From Capsaspora owczarzaki ATCC 30864 (Eukaryota; Opisthokonta; Filasterea): DNA of 64,000 nt. The notes below the pieces were generated by a model, which ran no database searches, was not told the DNA's origin, and saw nothing but the letters and a program-made list of their open reading frames with translations. Position numbers and translations under genes: made by a program. This document shows positions 13,550 to 25,290 of the stretch, piece by piece (position 1 is the first letter of the stretch; each line of letters starts with the position of its first letter). The DNA lies in assembly GCF_000151315.2 (NCBI RefSeq), contig NW_011887296.1, positions 23,687 through 87,686 of the forward strand, in the 5' to 3' direction.

Positions 13550-15468
13550 CACTCCGCCTTCGATGTCGAGACTGTGCGTGTGTGTGTTGCTGCTGTTTGC
13601 CTTTGATGATGGTGTGAAAATCCAGGGCTGAATTCAAGCGAGTGCTCCGAACGAGGGTCAACAAGATCAAGAATAAAAAGAGTGAATGATAAGCACAAAG
13701 TAAAATGTGTGAAAATGTGTGCGCTTCCTGAAAATCAAACCCCACCGCCTATCACCCCAGCAATTGTGCATGCGTTGTGGCAGCAGAGACACAGGTTTAT
13801 TCTACCCACGGCAACGTGTATCGTTGCAGAACTGCCGGGCGCAACAATGCGCAACGCAATGACGAAAAACAGGGTTGAATGAAATGGGGATGTGTGATGA
13901 CATGGCCAACCAACGAAATGTCTTGGTTGTCACGACCACCGTTCGTGACCATTCAACAATCGCTGTCAAAATGCGCACTGTGGCCCAGAGTGCAAGCTAC
14001 AGGAAGGGTCGTGACATCATTGTTGCATCAAAATCAACCAAACGCCCTCGCTCGGGGGATCAGCATGATGGACTGTATGCTCAATGGGATCAGAGAGCTC
14101 CTTCCAATGCGAATGTCTCTACTCCTCAATACACTGTTGGACTGATTGAACTGGCACAAAGCCCCTGCAGGGTTCTGTGATGGCGAAATTGACAAATCCC
14201 AAACAGCTTTTCACCGATTTCTCACTGATACTCATTCATACTCGCTCCAAAAAGACCCCAATCCAAAAAGCGAGTTAAATTTGCTTGTTTGATCATTCAA
14301 AAAACAGTGTGTGAGTGTGTGAGTGTAGGGGCAGAGTTGTGTGGAGCTTGTTGTCTCAGTCAAACAGCGCGCAAACACGACGATTCAAAGCAGCAGTCGT
14401 TTTGTGCATTGTTTGCGTTCATATTAGGTTGTCTTTGCGATCGCGCGTCTATTTGAACATGACCACCCTGTCAAGCACGCTCCCAAGCTGCTGCCGGCAA
14501 TCAACATCTGCACTTGCAGCAGGGGTAGTGAACGCGCTGACGAGGCAACTGTTGGCGCGTTTGCGTGAATTGCAGTTTTTAGTTTGTGATTGGACTTGTC
14601 CAGGACAATGCCTGCAAGATGCTTTCGTGCTACGCGAGTCGCCGACTCTCCACCAAATTCACATTAAAGTTCACATTAAAGTTGTTTCTTCCAAATCGGA
14701 TTGAGTTCGAAACGTCAGTCTCTTTTTTTTTATTTTTGTAAGCTGTCTGGTTTTTTTTTTTTTTGTTTTTTTTTTCTTTCTTTCTTTCTTTCTTTTGCAA
14801 AATGTGTGGAACTGATGGAAAAACATTGATCCGTGTTTCTGAACGGAGGCAAGTGCCCCGCGATGATCATTATCAAAGAAGTGAACAATCTCTGATCCCA
14901 CACAACAATCCTCATCTCTCTCTCTCTCTCTCTCTCTTGATCTGTCTCTCTTTCATCCTTTTGTACGAGCCGAGCACATGGCGAAACCGCGTGGCTTTTG
15001 AAATTTGGCGATCTTTCTCTTTTTCTTTCTCTCTCTCTTCTTTCATCCATGCATCTCGCTTTCTGCTTGATTCTGTTTCAACTCACTTTCTCATCTGCAT
15101 TTCTCTGTGATTAGGGATTTTCTGGCTGCGGCTTCGGCTTCGTTCGCCAGCTCTGATTGAAAACGCTGGGCAACCACGCGGTCGCTCTGCCGTCTTTCCC
15201 CTCTCCCCTTCCAACGCTCAGCTGAGCCTGGCCGTTGCTGCATGCTCTTCTCTTCTCTTCTCCCCCTCAGCGGAGAGTTCAAAGGTACGTTTTTCATGTC
15301 TGTTTGCGTTCCGTGTGGATCAACGTGCAACTTGCAGTCAAAACAATACAAAATCTTCAACCAAACTGAATCCAAATTCAATCCATCCATCGCACTGTTT
15401 ATTATCACATTGTCCCAGTACAAAAAAAAAATAATAATAACAACCACTCATACTTGTCGGTGTTGTTA
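13547..15468. other. Intergenic, 1.9 kb
   Basis: Contains the promoter side of the DEP gene and the 3' side of the SUMO protease gene. T runs occur near 14721-14795 and short CT tracts near 14918-14937. No conserved reading frame, tRNA or other RNA gene was recognised. Confidence 0.6.
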
Positions 15469-17736
15469 TTACTTGAGAAGCCGCATCTCGAGCAGCTCAA
15501 AGGCCATCCGACGGCGGAAGGATTGCATGTCTGACTGCGAAAAGTCCAGCGCAGCACTTCGCGTGACGCGCTCGGCGAATTGGCACATAAAGACGCCACA
15601 GTCATATCCATTGCGCTGCTCGGGAATATTCTGTAGTCGCATTCAACACATGGTTGTGGGGGGGGGGGAACCAGCGGTGAGACCTTCACTTCTTTCACCA
15701 ACGTCAACCCCACTTGAACTCCCATCGTCGTTACCTCCTGGTGAGTAGAAACCCAAACATCGGCAGGAAGCGCCTGCTGACGCTTGTCAAGCGACTCTTG
15801 ATGCAAATAAGCAACCAACGCGGCGGTGCCCGACGAATTGATGCCGCCCATCGAGTCGTAGTAATCAAGAACCTGGCGCTTCATGTCGAACACGGCCAAA
15901 CACCAGTGCACATCTAGATGCACTGGTACCACAATAAAGTCCTTGCTGAACAAGTCGACATTGCGCGTCCATCGACGGACGCCAGGGTAGCCCTTGGCCA
16001 GCAACTGGGGATAAAAGAACGAGCTGAAGGCGTGCACCTTTGGCACGCGAGATGTGCTGTCTTGTGCCGCATTGGTACTTCGCTTGTTCATCAAATCCAT
16101 GTACGCATTCACAATCTGCAGAATTGGGGTTTTGGTGTGGGTGTGAGTGAGAACCAAAAAAAAAAACAAAAAGGCGCAAATCGCCGCCCCGCACAACAAG
16201 ATTTTGTTTCAAACAACGCTCCAACAAACTCACTTCATCGTTGAGCCAGGCTTGGTCCGTCAATGTGGAAAAGTCTTTTCGTGTTAGTTGAATGGCGCCG
16301 GCAGATACTAGCACTTCAGTGGGATGGCCAGGGCCGAAAGCAGCTCGCACCTGAAGAGTCATGAAATGAAAAAATAAAAATAAAAAATAAAAACGATCAA
16401 GCGCGTTGAGAGCCGAGTATGCCATATCAATAAGCGCAGCAGGTTGAATGCCTGTACCTTTTGGAGTGCATCTCCTGAAATATCCTCAACCACCTCAACT
16501 GCAGGTCCGTACATCTTGGCGTGAAGCTGACAGGGGCACACGCAAATCATGTACCAAAGCAACACGGGGAGCAAAGTCAGCAAATGGTGAAATGCAGAAA
16601 CGCGCACGTTGCACTGCAAAATAGCACGCTCTCACCTGAGCCTCGAGTGCTTGATCCCTTTGCACCAGCTTGCGGGTTTGCACGAACGAGTCGACCGGCA
16701 GCTCCACATTCCGTGATATGGCGCTATGTTGGCGTTTCGCCTTTTCGACGAGCAAGTGAGCAGCAGCTAGCAGTTGCTCCGCTTTCAAGGACGTCGCCAT
16801 GCTGCTGAGAATACTAGATAGGGTCCGCTTTGTCGTGGAGCTTGCTTGCAATTGAACTCCGTTGGTGGCACGACTCAAGCACTCCTTCGCCTGTTCCAGG
16901 ATGCTGGAAGCCGGTACGTTTTGAGCCGTTGGTAATGTTTGCGAGACAATCTGGATTTCGTCACGGTTGCTTGCGGGACTGGCCATAGAGCGGGCATACG
17001 GTGTTACTCCCTCGCGACTGACTCGGACTTCTGTTCGACGTGGATGCAAGCGTGAAGACGAGGACAAACGCGCTGGATTTCGGGGAGACAATGGCTGGGC
17101 ATTCCATTGCGCAGTCGAAACAGCGGCGCCATACTCTTGATCTGTTGCTATTGCGGTACGTGCACCCCCAGTGGCAGGAGCAGGAGCAGCAGCAGCAGGC
17201 GTGAAGGCAAGCGGTTGTGAAACAAGAGCGCTCTGAGCACGATTGCCCTGCGTCCATGGGAAATTGTGTGTCGCGTAGTCGTATGCCGATCGACTTGAAG
17301 AGAGTCCCGAGGAAAAGGCCTTGGACGAGGACAGCGGCGGTCGCATGGCACTGCCCATCAGCCGCGCTGGCGATGCATTGAGCGGCTTGCTTGAGCTCGA
17401 GTAGTACTGCGGCGTGCTCCCAGCGCCAGCAGCAGTGGTCGTCTTGTTACGGCCAGCTCCATCATGATCATCATCGTCGTCCTCCTCGTCGTCGTCCTCG
17501 TCAGTCTCGTCGATGGCCATGACAGATCCGTCGAGCCGCCACTGCTGTTGGGCGCTGGTGCTGCTTGAGAGGCGAGCAATGCTGCTCCACTGCATTGCGT
17601 CGCCAGCAGCAGAGGCAACGCTCATTGGACTGGCATCAAGCAGCCACGAATTGGGCGATGCATTGGCAAGGTACTGGTGCGCCGGGTGAGCGCGGGTTGC
17701 CTCCAGCACATCGAGGAGGGACACGTTGTGCTGCAT
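15469..17736 (-). CDS. SENP/Ulp1-type SUMO protease (C48)
   Basis: Exons: 17736-16636, 16526-16458, 16350-16234, 16115-15735, 15630-15469; 609 residues. The N-terminal ~340 residues are low-complexity, with an acidic run (DETDEDDDEEDDDDD) and Ser-rich patches. The C-terminal third is a Ulp1 cysteine protease domain. It has AWLNDE then IVNAYMDL at the entrance, the catalytic His in VHWCLAVFD, Asp in VLDYYDSMG, the oxyanion Gln in PEQRNG, and the nucleophile Cys in GYDCGVFMC. The triad is complete, so an active deSUMOylating or SUMO-processing enzyme is expected, typically nuclear. Four of the five exons lie inside the catalytic third. It is head-to-head with the RhoGAP gene. Confidence 0.94.
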
Positions 17737-18447
17737 CTCGGCCGAGCGCCTTTTGTTGTCTGAGCGCCTTTGTTGCGGAAACAGACTGATCAGAGATTTT
17801 TCAAAGAAAATACGAGTATTGGGTTGATGATGAGAGTAATGATAGGATAGATTGGACCCCTTGTAGTTCAATGCCCTTTCGATCCTCAAAAAGCAGTTGG
17901 GTCAAATTCGTTGCCAAACTGGTCTGTTTGAGCTCGAATTCAACATCATTCGAGACCAAAGAGCCACCCGACTCTGTTCGGTTATTGTGGCAAATATAAT
18001 ATACTACAAAATACTTACTCTTTGGTAGGTTGTAGACATGCTTCTAGGCGCGTAAAGCGTGCTTGTTGGTTGCTTGGAGCGCAGAGTACACGTATGGCTT
18101 CGTGTGAAACAACCGCCCACATGAGGTGCAGGTCCGTATCAAGTCCGGGAGATCTGGAGTCTCATATTCTGCTCTACAATGAAACAAATCACCGACCCGA
18201 CTTCGTCAAGATCGTTGGACGCGCTTCAAACAAAGGGTTTCAGTGTTGTGCGTAGTGACAACCAAACGCGCAAGTTCGCGCCAAAGCCTCGCCAGGAATT
18301 CCCGTCTTTACCAAAAATTATCGCAAATCCAGACCATGTCATGCATGTGTCATCCATCCCGCGACGAGCGGGCGGCAATACTCATCCGTCAGGGCTTGAT
18401 TGGCAAATGGAGCGGCAGTCTTTTTTTTTTTTTTTTTTCTGTCAACT
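17737..18447. other. Head-to-head intergenic region (SENP / RhoGAP)
   Basis: About 0.7 kb between two divergent starts, presumed to hold both promoters. No TATA box or other site is clear. A T run at 18420-18438 immediately precedes the proposed RhoGAP first ATG. Confidence 0.5.
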
Positions 18448-21400
18448 ATGGCTGGTAAACTTGCGTGCTTCGTTTTCCCCCTCTCCATCAACTTCACCCT
18501 CACCACATAACCACATGCACGCTTATTCCCACCCGTGCTATCTTTGCTGCTCTGCGCCAGCGAGTCGTCCGAAAGAGCAAAGTGAAAGTGTGAAACCGAT
18601 TTTTTGATTTTTTTTTTCGGTCTTTTTTTTTTTTTCTTTTTTTTTTTCCGATTTGCACTTTTTGTGTGAGAACGTTGTCTCTGCCCGCAGCCCCGCCGTC
18701 CTGCGCTCCTACCGCACGACTTCCAGACACATGGACGCACTTGCTTCATCCATGTCCGCACTGGTGATGGGGTTTTCTCCATTTGCCACCGCTGTTGGTG
18801 GTTGCCTTCGGAATGCATCCCACCAAACTTGAGACCGCCGCCCCTTTCTCTTTCGTTGTCTTGCTCTTCTTCTTCTTTGCGAGTGGTGCGCTGTCTATTG
18901 CTGGAAACAGAGCACGTCTGTTCACGTCTCTCCTGCGACCCTTCCCCTCTCTCCCTCTGATAATGGCTGCTCCTCGCTCAAAAGCCACAAATTTTATTAT
19001 TAGTATTATTCACATTATTTTTTTATTATTTCTTGTATTTGTATTTTTTTTTTCCATTGATTTTTCCATTGATTTTTCCATTGTGTGTTGTGGCAGCTTT
19101 TTTTTTTTTTTTTTTTTTTTGATTTTATTATTTTATTATTTTTTTTCATTTTTCAAACCTTCTCGTTTTGCCACCGATCTCTTCTGCCCAACTTGCACTC
19201 GTCCTCTCTCCCGCCTTCGCCTTCACGCGCGGTGCGTCCTTTTTGTTTCCCACTCGTTGCTGTCCTTCTTCCGCGTCTTTCGCTCGGGTGACCGAACTGT
19301 TTCTACAAATGCAACACAATCATCAAACAACGGCCTTTTTTTTTTTTTTTTTTTTTTTTCCCCTCTCTTGTCCACGTCCACTTCCACCTCACCCCCCCGC
19401 CCTGCCGCGCCAAGACTCACCCCCTCTCCATCGTCACCTTCCTCCCGCTTGGACAGACGAGGAGCCCAAGCCGCTTGGTCATTCGCAGCTGCCAAAATCG
19501 CTCGGCAAGAGCTCGGAAATGCTTGCTCATTCCACGGTATGTGTGCTTTGCTGTTACTCTCACCCTGACACTGGGGTCAGACCGAGGTTTTTGACTTGCA
19601 TCTTGCACCGACACACACACGCACGCTCACGTCTCAATTGATTCTGGACGACGGCGACAGCATCACGCGCGGAACGGCTCTGACGCAACCGAGATTCTCG
19701 CTGGACTTCCCGTTGCTCGCGTACGGCTCCCCCCACTCGCTCTGTGCGCTATTGGATTGGATTGTCTTGCCAGCTCACACTCTGCGATTTGTTCTTTGGT
19801 TGTGTGTTGTGTGTGCAGACGGGCGTGCTGCACAAGAAGAACGATGTCGCTGCCGGCAAAAAGGCTGCCAAGCGTGATTGGAAGCAGCACTTTGTTGTAT
19901 TGCAAGGCCACTTGCTGCTATGCTACAAGGATGAGGCAGAAAGCAAATTGGTAGGGGTGGCTTCCAACGACAGCGCGTACTTGTTGTCTGTTTGTATTTG
20001 GAGCACTTTTTTTTTTTTTTTTTTTGCACTTTTCTTTCTTCCTTTTGTGCCGTTGCTGACACTTTGTGGTCCCGCCTCTCCCCATCAATCTCTACCAACC
20101 CCCCTTCTTCCCCCTCTCCCCCGTTTTTCACAAAACAGGGGAAAATGCCAGACGCCGAGGACTTGATTTCCATCAAATCGTGTATTTGCGACATTGCATA
20201 CGACTACACCAAACGAAAGAACGTGTTCAGGTTGCGCGCCTTCAACGGAGCGGAATACCTGCTCGAGGCACAAGACAACGACGACATGCTTGATTGGATC
20301 AAGAAGATTCACGTAAGGATTGGATTGTTTCGAGTCGTTCGTGTTTGCCCAACTCCCGACTTACACACTTTGACTCGCTATCGCATCTCTATCTCTCTCT
20401 CTCTCGCAGGACAACAATAATCCCGACGCCGATTCCGAGTCCGAGCACGACCTTATTCGACGAAAGGCGGCGGAGCAAGGGCTGCAATCTCGAAAACCTC
20501 ACGAACCGACAACTGGTTCCAACTTGGCAGCGTCAGCCGCGCTGTCCGCCTCAAACGCCTCGCTCTCAGGAGCTGGTGCAACTGGTGCCAAGAAAACGGA
20601 CGGCAAGGGCACTTTGGACAAGAAGCACGAGAAGGAGGAGAAGCGGTTCCAAGAAAAGGAGGAGAAACGACTAGACAAGGAGCACAAGGAGCAGGCGAAA
20701 GAGCGCGAGCGTGTTGAAAAGGAAGAAAAGCGCCTCGAGAAGGAGCGCGAAAAGCTTGCCGAGAAGGAGCGCAAAAAGACAGAGAAGGAAAAGTTTGCTA
20801 CTCTGAAAAAGGCAGGCACGTCAAACGCTGCCTCCGCTGCAGGGTCGCCCCACTCACCTGGTGGCGGCTCCCTCTCGGCCGCTACTGGGCTGGGCACGCA
20901 ATCCAAAAAGACCAGCGGGCTACGGAAAAAGGTCGGCGCACTCTTCAACAAGAAGGAAGACACTGGCAGCGCCAGTCCTGCCCCTTCGTGCGAGTTTGCC
21001 ACGTTCGGCGTCGCGCTCGACGAGCATCTCGAGTTCCAAGATCGTCTAATTCCCCTCATTGTGGAGCGCTGCATTCAGGCCGTCGAGAAGCGCGGCATGG
21101 ATGCCGTTGGTATTTACCGGTAAGGCAGTGTTCTTGGTGCAGTTTGGTTTTTTCGGAAGCCCTCTGCGCAAACGAACGATTTCTGATCTCCTATTTGTCA
21201 ACCTTGATTGCTTGCTTGCAGCCTCTCTGCCAATGCATCCATGGTGCAAGCTTTGAAAGAGGCGTTCGAACGAGATCCCTTCTCGGTCAATCTGGACGAA
21301 GAGCGCTGGGACGACATCCACGGCGTCACTGGAGTTTTGAAGCTGTACTTGCGCGAGCTGCCAGAGGCGCTTGTCACGCATGCTCTTTACGACAAGTTTA

Positions 21401-22217
21401 TTGATGCCGCGCGCATTTCACAGTACAACGACCGGTTGTATGCGATCAAGGTGAGCACCATTTTCTTGTTGAAACATCCTGTTCCCCTTTTGAGTTTTTC
21501 TTTGATAGCACGCCATCCTGACTCGTCGTTTTTCTTTTCTTTGCTGTTTCTCTTGACTCTGTTTTTCGTCCCCTGCAGGACTTGGTGAACGAGCTACCAG
21601 CAGCTCACTTTGCGACGCTCCAGTTCATCGCTGCTCACCTCCATCGTGTCGCGGAGCGGAGCGAGCAAAACCTGATGGCCGTCAACAACCTTGCCATCGT
21701 TTTTGGCCCCACAATTGTCCGGCCAGCCGAGGAAAATGCCATGTCCATGTTGAACGACATGAGCTTCCAGTGCTCGCTTGTCGAAACAATGATTTCCCAA
21801 TGTGACTGGGTGTTTGAGAAGCTCAGCGACGACGTTACTGCAGGCGGTGAAGGCGACGCTGACAAGAGCGCCGCGGACGAGCAGACGGAAACATCGGAGG
21901 GCGCCACGGAGGCGAGCGACGACGCCGTCTACGAGGACATTCCCGACCTTCCGGCTTCTGGCGATCAAGCTGAAGAGCAGAGTGCCGAGCAATCAGAGCC
22001 ACAGGGCGAAGAAGACGTTGGCGAGTCTGCCGATGGCTTGGCTGAAGCCGCTGAGGTTTCCGAACAAGAACAACAACCCGAGGAAGCAGAAAATGCCGAC
22101 GCCGCCGTTGAATCGACCCAAGACGCTGTCGAGTCCACCGACGACGCTGTTGAGTCTACCGAAGACGCGCTACCAAGCGAGGAACAGGCTGCCAGCGACG
22201 AAGTTCTTGAGGGATGA
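18448..22217 (+). CDS. PH-RhoGAP protein, ARHGAP21/23-like
   Basis: Exons: 18448-18454 (tentative), 19457-19539, 19819-19950, 20139-20312, 20410-21119, 21222-21450, 21579-22217; 657 residues. A PH domain spans about residues 30-135 (KRDWKQHFVVLQG to DNDDMLDWIKKIH). A charged helical segment rich in E/K/R, probably a coiled coil, follows. The RhoGAP domain starts near FGVALDEHLEFQDRLIP. The arginine finger is GIYR, split by an intron after TAC CG, and the NLAIVFGPTIVRP motif is intact. PH followed by RhoGAP with these motifs matches animal ARHGAP21/23, without their PDZ domain. The tail is acidic with imperfect DAVEST repeats. It should switch off Rho/Cdc42-type GTPases at phosphoinositide membranes. 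The 7-nt first exon (Met-Ala-Asp across the junction) followed by a 1-kb intron is the weakest part of the model. Confidence 0.9.
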
Positions 22218-22395
22218 TGATGTCTTGGATGGATTATCTACCATGTGCCATTCTCATGGTGGCGCTTGATGGATTTCCACCTCCTATTTGTTGTGTTGTT
22301 GTGCGGATCGATGTGGATGTGGATGTGTGGTTTTGTGCAACCAAAGAATACAGAGTTGCAACAAGAGCGCAATGCCCCGCTGTTCGTTCAACAGC

Positions 22396-22467
22396 GCCCG
22401 ATTAGCTCAGTCGGTAGAGCGTGAGACTCTTAATCTCAGTGTCACGGGTTCGAGCCCCGTATCGGGC
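22396..22467 (+). tRNA. tRNA-Lys (anticodon CUU), copy 1
   Basis: Seven-pair acceptor stem GCCCGAT/ATCGGGC, D-loop with GCTCAGTCGGTAGAGC, anticodon loop CTCTTAA giving CTT, T-loop GGTTCGAGCC. No intron. A T run follows and should act as the Pol III terminator. Confidence 0.97.
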
Positions 22468-22623
22468 TGTTCTTTTTTTTGTCTTTGACGTTTTTTTGCT
22501 TCTGGCGCTTCTGCATTTTTTCTTTTGGCAAAGGACTCCACGTGGAGCTCGTCTTTGTCCTTTTCGTTCGTTTGATTTTTTTGTGAACTCGACTCCACTT
22601 TTGCCCCACAGTTCATCAACAGC

Positions 22624-22695
22624 GCCCGATTAGCTCAGTCGGTAGAGCGTGAGACTCTTAATCTCAGTGTCACGGGTTCGAGCCCCGTATCGGGC
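22624..22695 (+). tRNA. tRNA-Lys (anticodon CUU), copy 2
   Basis: Identical over its full length to copy 1, 228 nt downstream on the same strand, again followed by T runs. The match extends a few bases into both flanks (CAACAGC before; TGTT plus T run after), as expected for a local duplication. Confidence 0.97.
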
Positions 22696-23448
22696 TGTTT
22701 TTTTTTTGTTCTTTTTCGTTTTTTTTTTGTTCTTTTTTGTCCTTTCGGTTTTTTTTTTTAAAACCTTGTTATTTTGCGGCGGGCGACCAAGTGGACGCTG
22801 TCGAGCCGTCCCAAATGGACATTGTACTCGAGCAGCGAAGTGGGTGGTTCCAGACGAGAGAGCATTGGTGGAAGAAGCTCGGAAACAAACTCACTTTTCT
22901 CAATAAACTTACCATCATCGTCGCATCGAGCCCTAGACGTTTCAGTGCAGTGCCATACAGGTCCTACACAGCACCGATGACCAGTTTTGTTGCCATGCAG
23001 TTTCAGTACCTTCACAACGGAGCAAGTTCCCGCGAGAACGGACAACGACCGATTTGCGCGTGTTGTTCGAGTGTACAGCGGCAGTCCTTGAGGCCTATGT
23101 GGCCACGCGAGTACGAACAGCTCGGGAAAGCGAGCCGGTAGGTTGACTTTATCAGCGGAGACGGAGGGGGTGCGAACGAGATACAAACGAATAACATGGA
23201 AACGTTTCGATGAATCGTCTGTTTTCGTTTGTGTTTGTTTTGATGAAGTACGCAAAAAAAAAAAATGGCCGCTATAAAAGCGCACCGCGAGCAACGTGTG
23301 CTCAAATCAGTCCTTTCTTCCTCATTCAGCCATGATGTGGGACAAAGGAGTTGTGCGCTTACTTCGAATCAGTCATAAACGCGACAAACTACCCTTGGTG
23401 AAATAGCTTTCTTCGGCCTGGCACTTTAAAACCACCCTGCCACTCTAG

Positions 23449-23527
23449 CACCCTCGCCATCAATCCATTCAGGATTGCTTTGAGGGCGGCAGGGCCGGTT
23501 GCCGGGCTCCCCCCAATTTCGAAAGAA
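23449..23527 (+). repeat. Inverted repeat, left arm, with internal hairpin
   Basis: About 79 nt matching the reverse complement of 24211-24293 at roughly 85 percent. It contains hairpin 23461-23477 (CAATCC, loop ATTCA, GGATTG), with CCCTC at 23451 able to pair with GAGGG at 23482. Function unknown. Confidence 0.8.
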
Positions 23528-24210
23528 TTTTTTCTCTCTCTCTTTTTTGCTTCTCGACCCCTTGCAGCCGTCAAAGGCGCTTGAATAAACAGACAGATGT
23601 GTTGCATGTTGCGTGCTGGTTGTGTGCTGAATGTGACTTTGGGTTGGCCATTTCAACGTTTGCCGAGCCAAGCAACACTGATCACTTTCAATCGCCGTCG
23701 ATTTTTCGGGACTTGAAGTGTTCCAAACCCATACCAAAGCGTACTCTCCATTGTCCATCACCGCTTTTCATACAGTGTGACGTTCATCCTTCCGTCGCAG
23801 CATGGTGCAGCACTATCTGCTGTTGCGAGATGCGTTGACGTTTCATCGAAGGATCGAAACCCCTCTTGCACCGCAGCCCTCTCGTCCCGCATGACTCGAA
23901 TCGCAGTGTTGTTGAATGCAACAACAACTGCTGCAGCCAGCTTGGTTGATGAGGCCTGGCGATCTGCAGCAATGCCAATCGCTTGCTGCGATCAATCTGC
24001 CAACGTCTTGCATCTCGTCGTCCTGTCCTTCGCCTCACTCGCCAATCCAGCATCGCAGCATCGCAGCATCGCAGCTACACACACACACACGCACACACGC
24101 TCAAACAATCGCAAAAACAACAACGAATGCAAACAAGCTGAAAATGGCAAGAATGAACCAAAAAAAAAAAAAAAAAAAAAAAACAAAGCAAAAAAACAAT
24201 GAAAAAGCAT

Positions 24211-24293
24211 TTCTTTCGCAATGGGGGGGAAGGGAGCCCGGCGACTGGCCTGCCGCCCTCATAGCTATCCTGAATGGATAGATGGCGAGGGTG
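24211..24293 (-). repeat. Inverted repeat, right arm, with internal hairpin
   Basis: Partner of 23449-23527 in the opposite orientation, about 680 nt away. Its hairpin at 24265-24281 is CTATCC, loop TGAAT, GGATAG. Relative to the left arm one A-T pair is replaced by T-A, so pairing is kept although both bases changed. Confidence 0.8.
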
Positions 24294-24989
24294 ATTGGGT
24301 GCGAGTCTCCAGTGTAGCAGAGCGAGCAGCGTCAAAGCCCTTGTTTTGTTTTTCTTGCCTTTGAAATGAAGAAATAACAAAAGGGCAACGACGCTGCACT
24401 CAACTGGAAAAATCCCGCGGTGGCAGGTCAGCCTTGTAGTGCTGGGCCGAAGTAATCAGTAGAGTTGCAGTTGGGGTTCTATGAACCGTTCGTCCTCGCC
24501 ATCAGATTGCAATCGAAGTAAGCGGCGGAGGACGCTCCAGTGCCGCATGGCTGTGCAGCAGTAGGAGAGTGAGCTCGTTCCAAATCCAGCAGCGGTTGGC
24601 TTAAATGGCTGAATTTTTTGGTTTTGTGTTTTTTGGGTTTTTTGATGATTCTACACATTCTGGTTTTGTTTTTTAGGTGACGCAGCAAATTTGACTGTCA
24701 ATGACGTCCTCAGACAGCTAAAAACAGCATCAAGGAATGAACAACAAAAGATCGTAGTTTGAAGGAAGAGGGCAAGACGAGAGTGCAAGAACGTGAAAAA
24801 AAAAAAAAAGAGTCAGAACGAAACAGATCGTTCCACCCAGACCCAATCGCGTGTGACAGCTCTTTGCATCGAAATATACTGTATGCGGCTTGCAGATGTA
24901 CAACCACCATTGCCTCAAAAAGAGAAACAAACCAACAGACAAAAAAAAAAAAAAAAAAAAAAAGAATGAAAGCGAAAACAAAAAGGCCA

Positions 24990-25061
24990 GCCCGATACGG
25001 GGCTCGAACCCGTGACACTGAGATTAAGAGTCTCACGCTCTACCGACTGAGCTAATCGGGC
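24990..25061 (-). tRNA. tRNA-Lys (anticodon CUU), copy 3
   Basis: Identical to copies 1 and 2 but on the opposite strand, about 2.3 kb away. In the transcript direction it is followed by a T-rich stretch (the A run at 24940-24963 on the plus strand). Confidence 0.97.
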
Positions 25062-25290
25062 CTACATGCTGTCGGTTGGGCAAAAGCGTTGACCAAACGC
25101 AGAATGGAATTGCCGCTTTTTGTTTTTTTCGCCCTCAGCGAACGCAGCAGAGCGAGCAACAAGCTCTCGATTGGCGACTTGCTCGGTAAAAACAGGCTGC
25201 AATAACATAAAAACAAATCAAGCAAAAAGCACAAATTTGAATCCATTTCCAAAATTGTACCGTGATTCGGAGTCAGTCCTGCTAATTTGG

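Larger units (their letters stand above)
22696..24989. other. Intergenic between tRNA-Lys copies 2 and 3
   Basis: No protein gene recognised. It contains a TATAAAAG-like box at 23273-23280 without an identified product, the inverted ~80 bp repeat pair at 23449-23527 and 24211-24293 (listed separately), a CA tract near 24077-24099, an A run near 24160-24182, and A runs at 24798-24810 and 24940-24963 next to copy 3. Confidence 0.6.

Noticed and set aside
23449-24293. Short conserved peptide shared by both inverted-repeat arms (AAL-AILNG)
   Set aside because: A frame shared by the arms gives a similar 10-residue peptide, but it hits a stop in one arm, and the compensated hairpin change explains the conservation better.
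22700-25290. tRNA-Sec or spliceosomal snRNA in the tRNA-rich region
   Set aside because: I looked for long variable-arm tRNA and for U1-U6 core motifs and found none; only tRNA-Lys copies are present.
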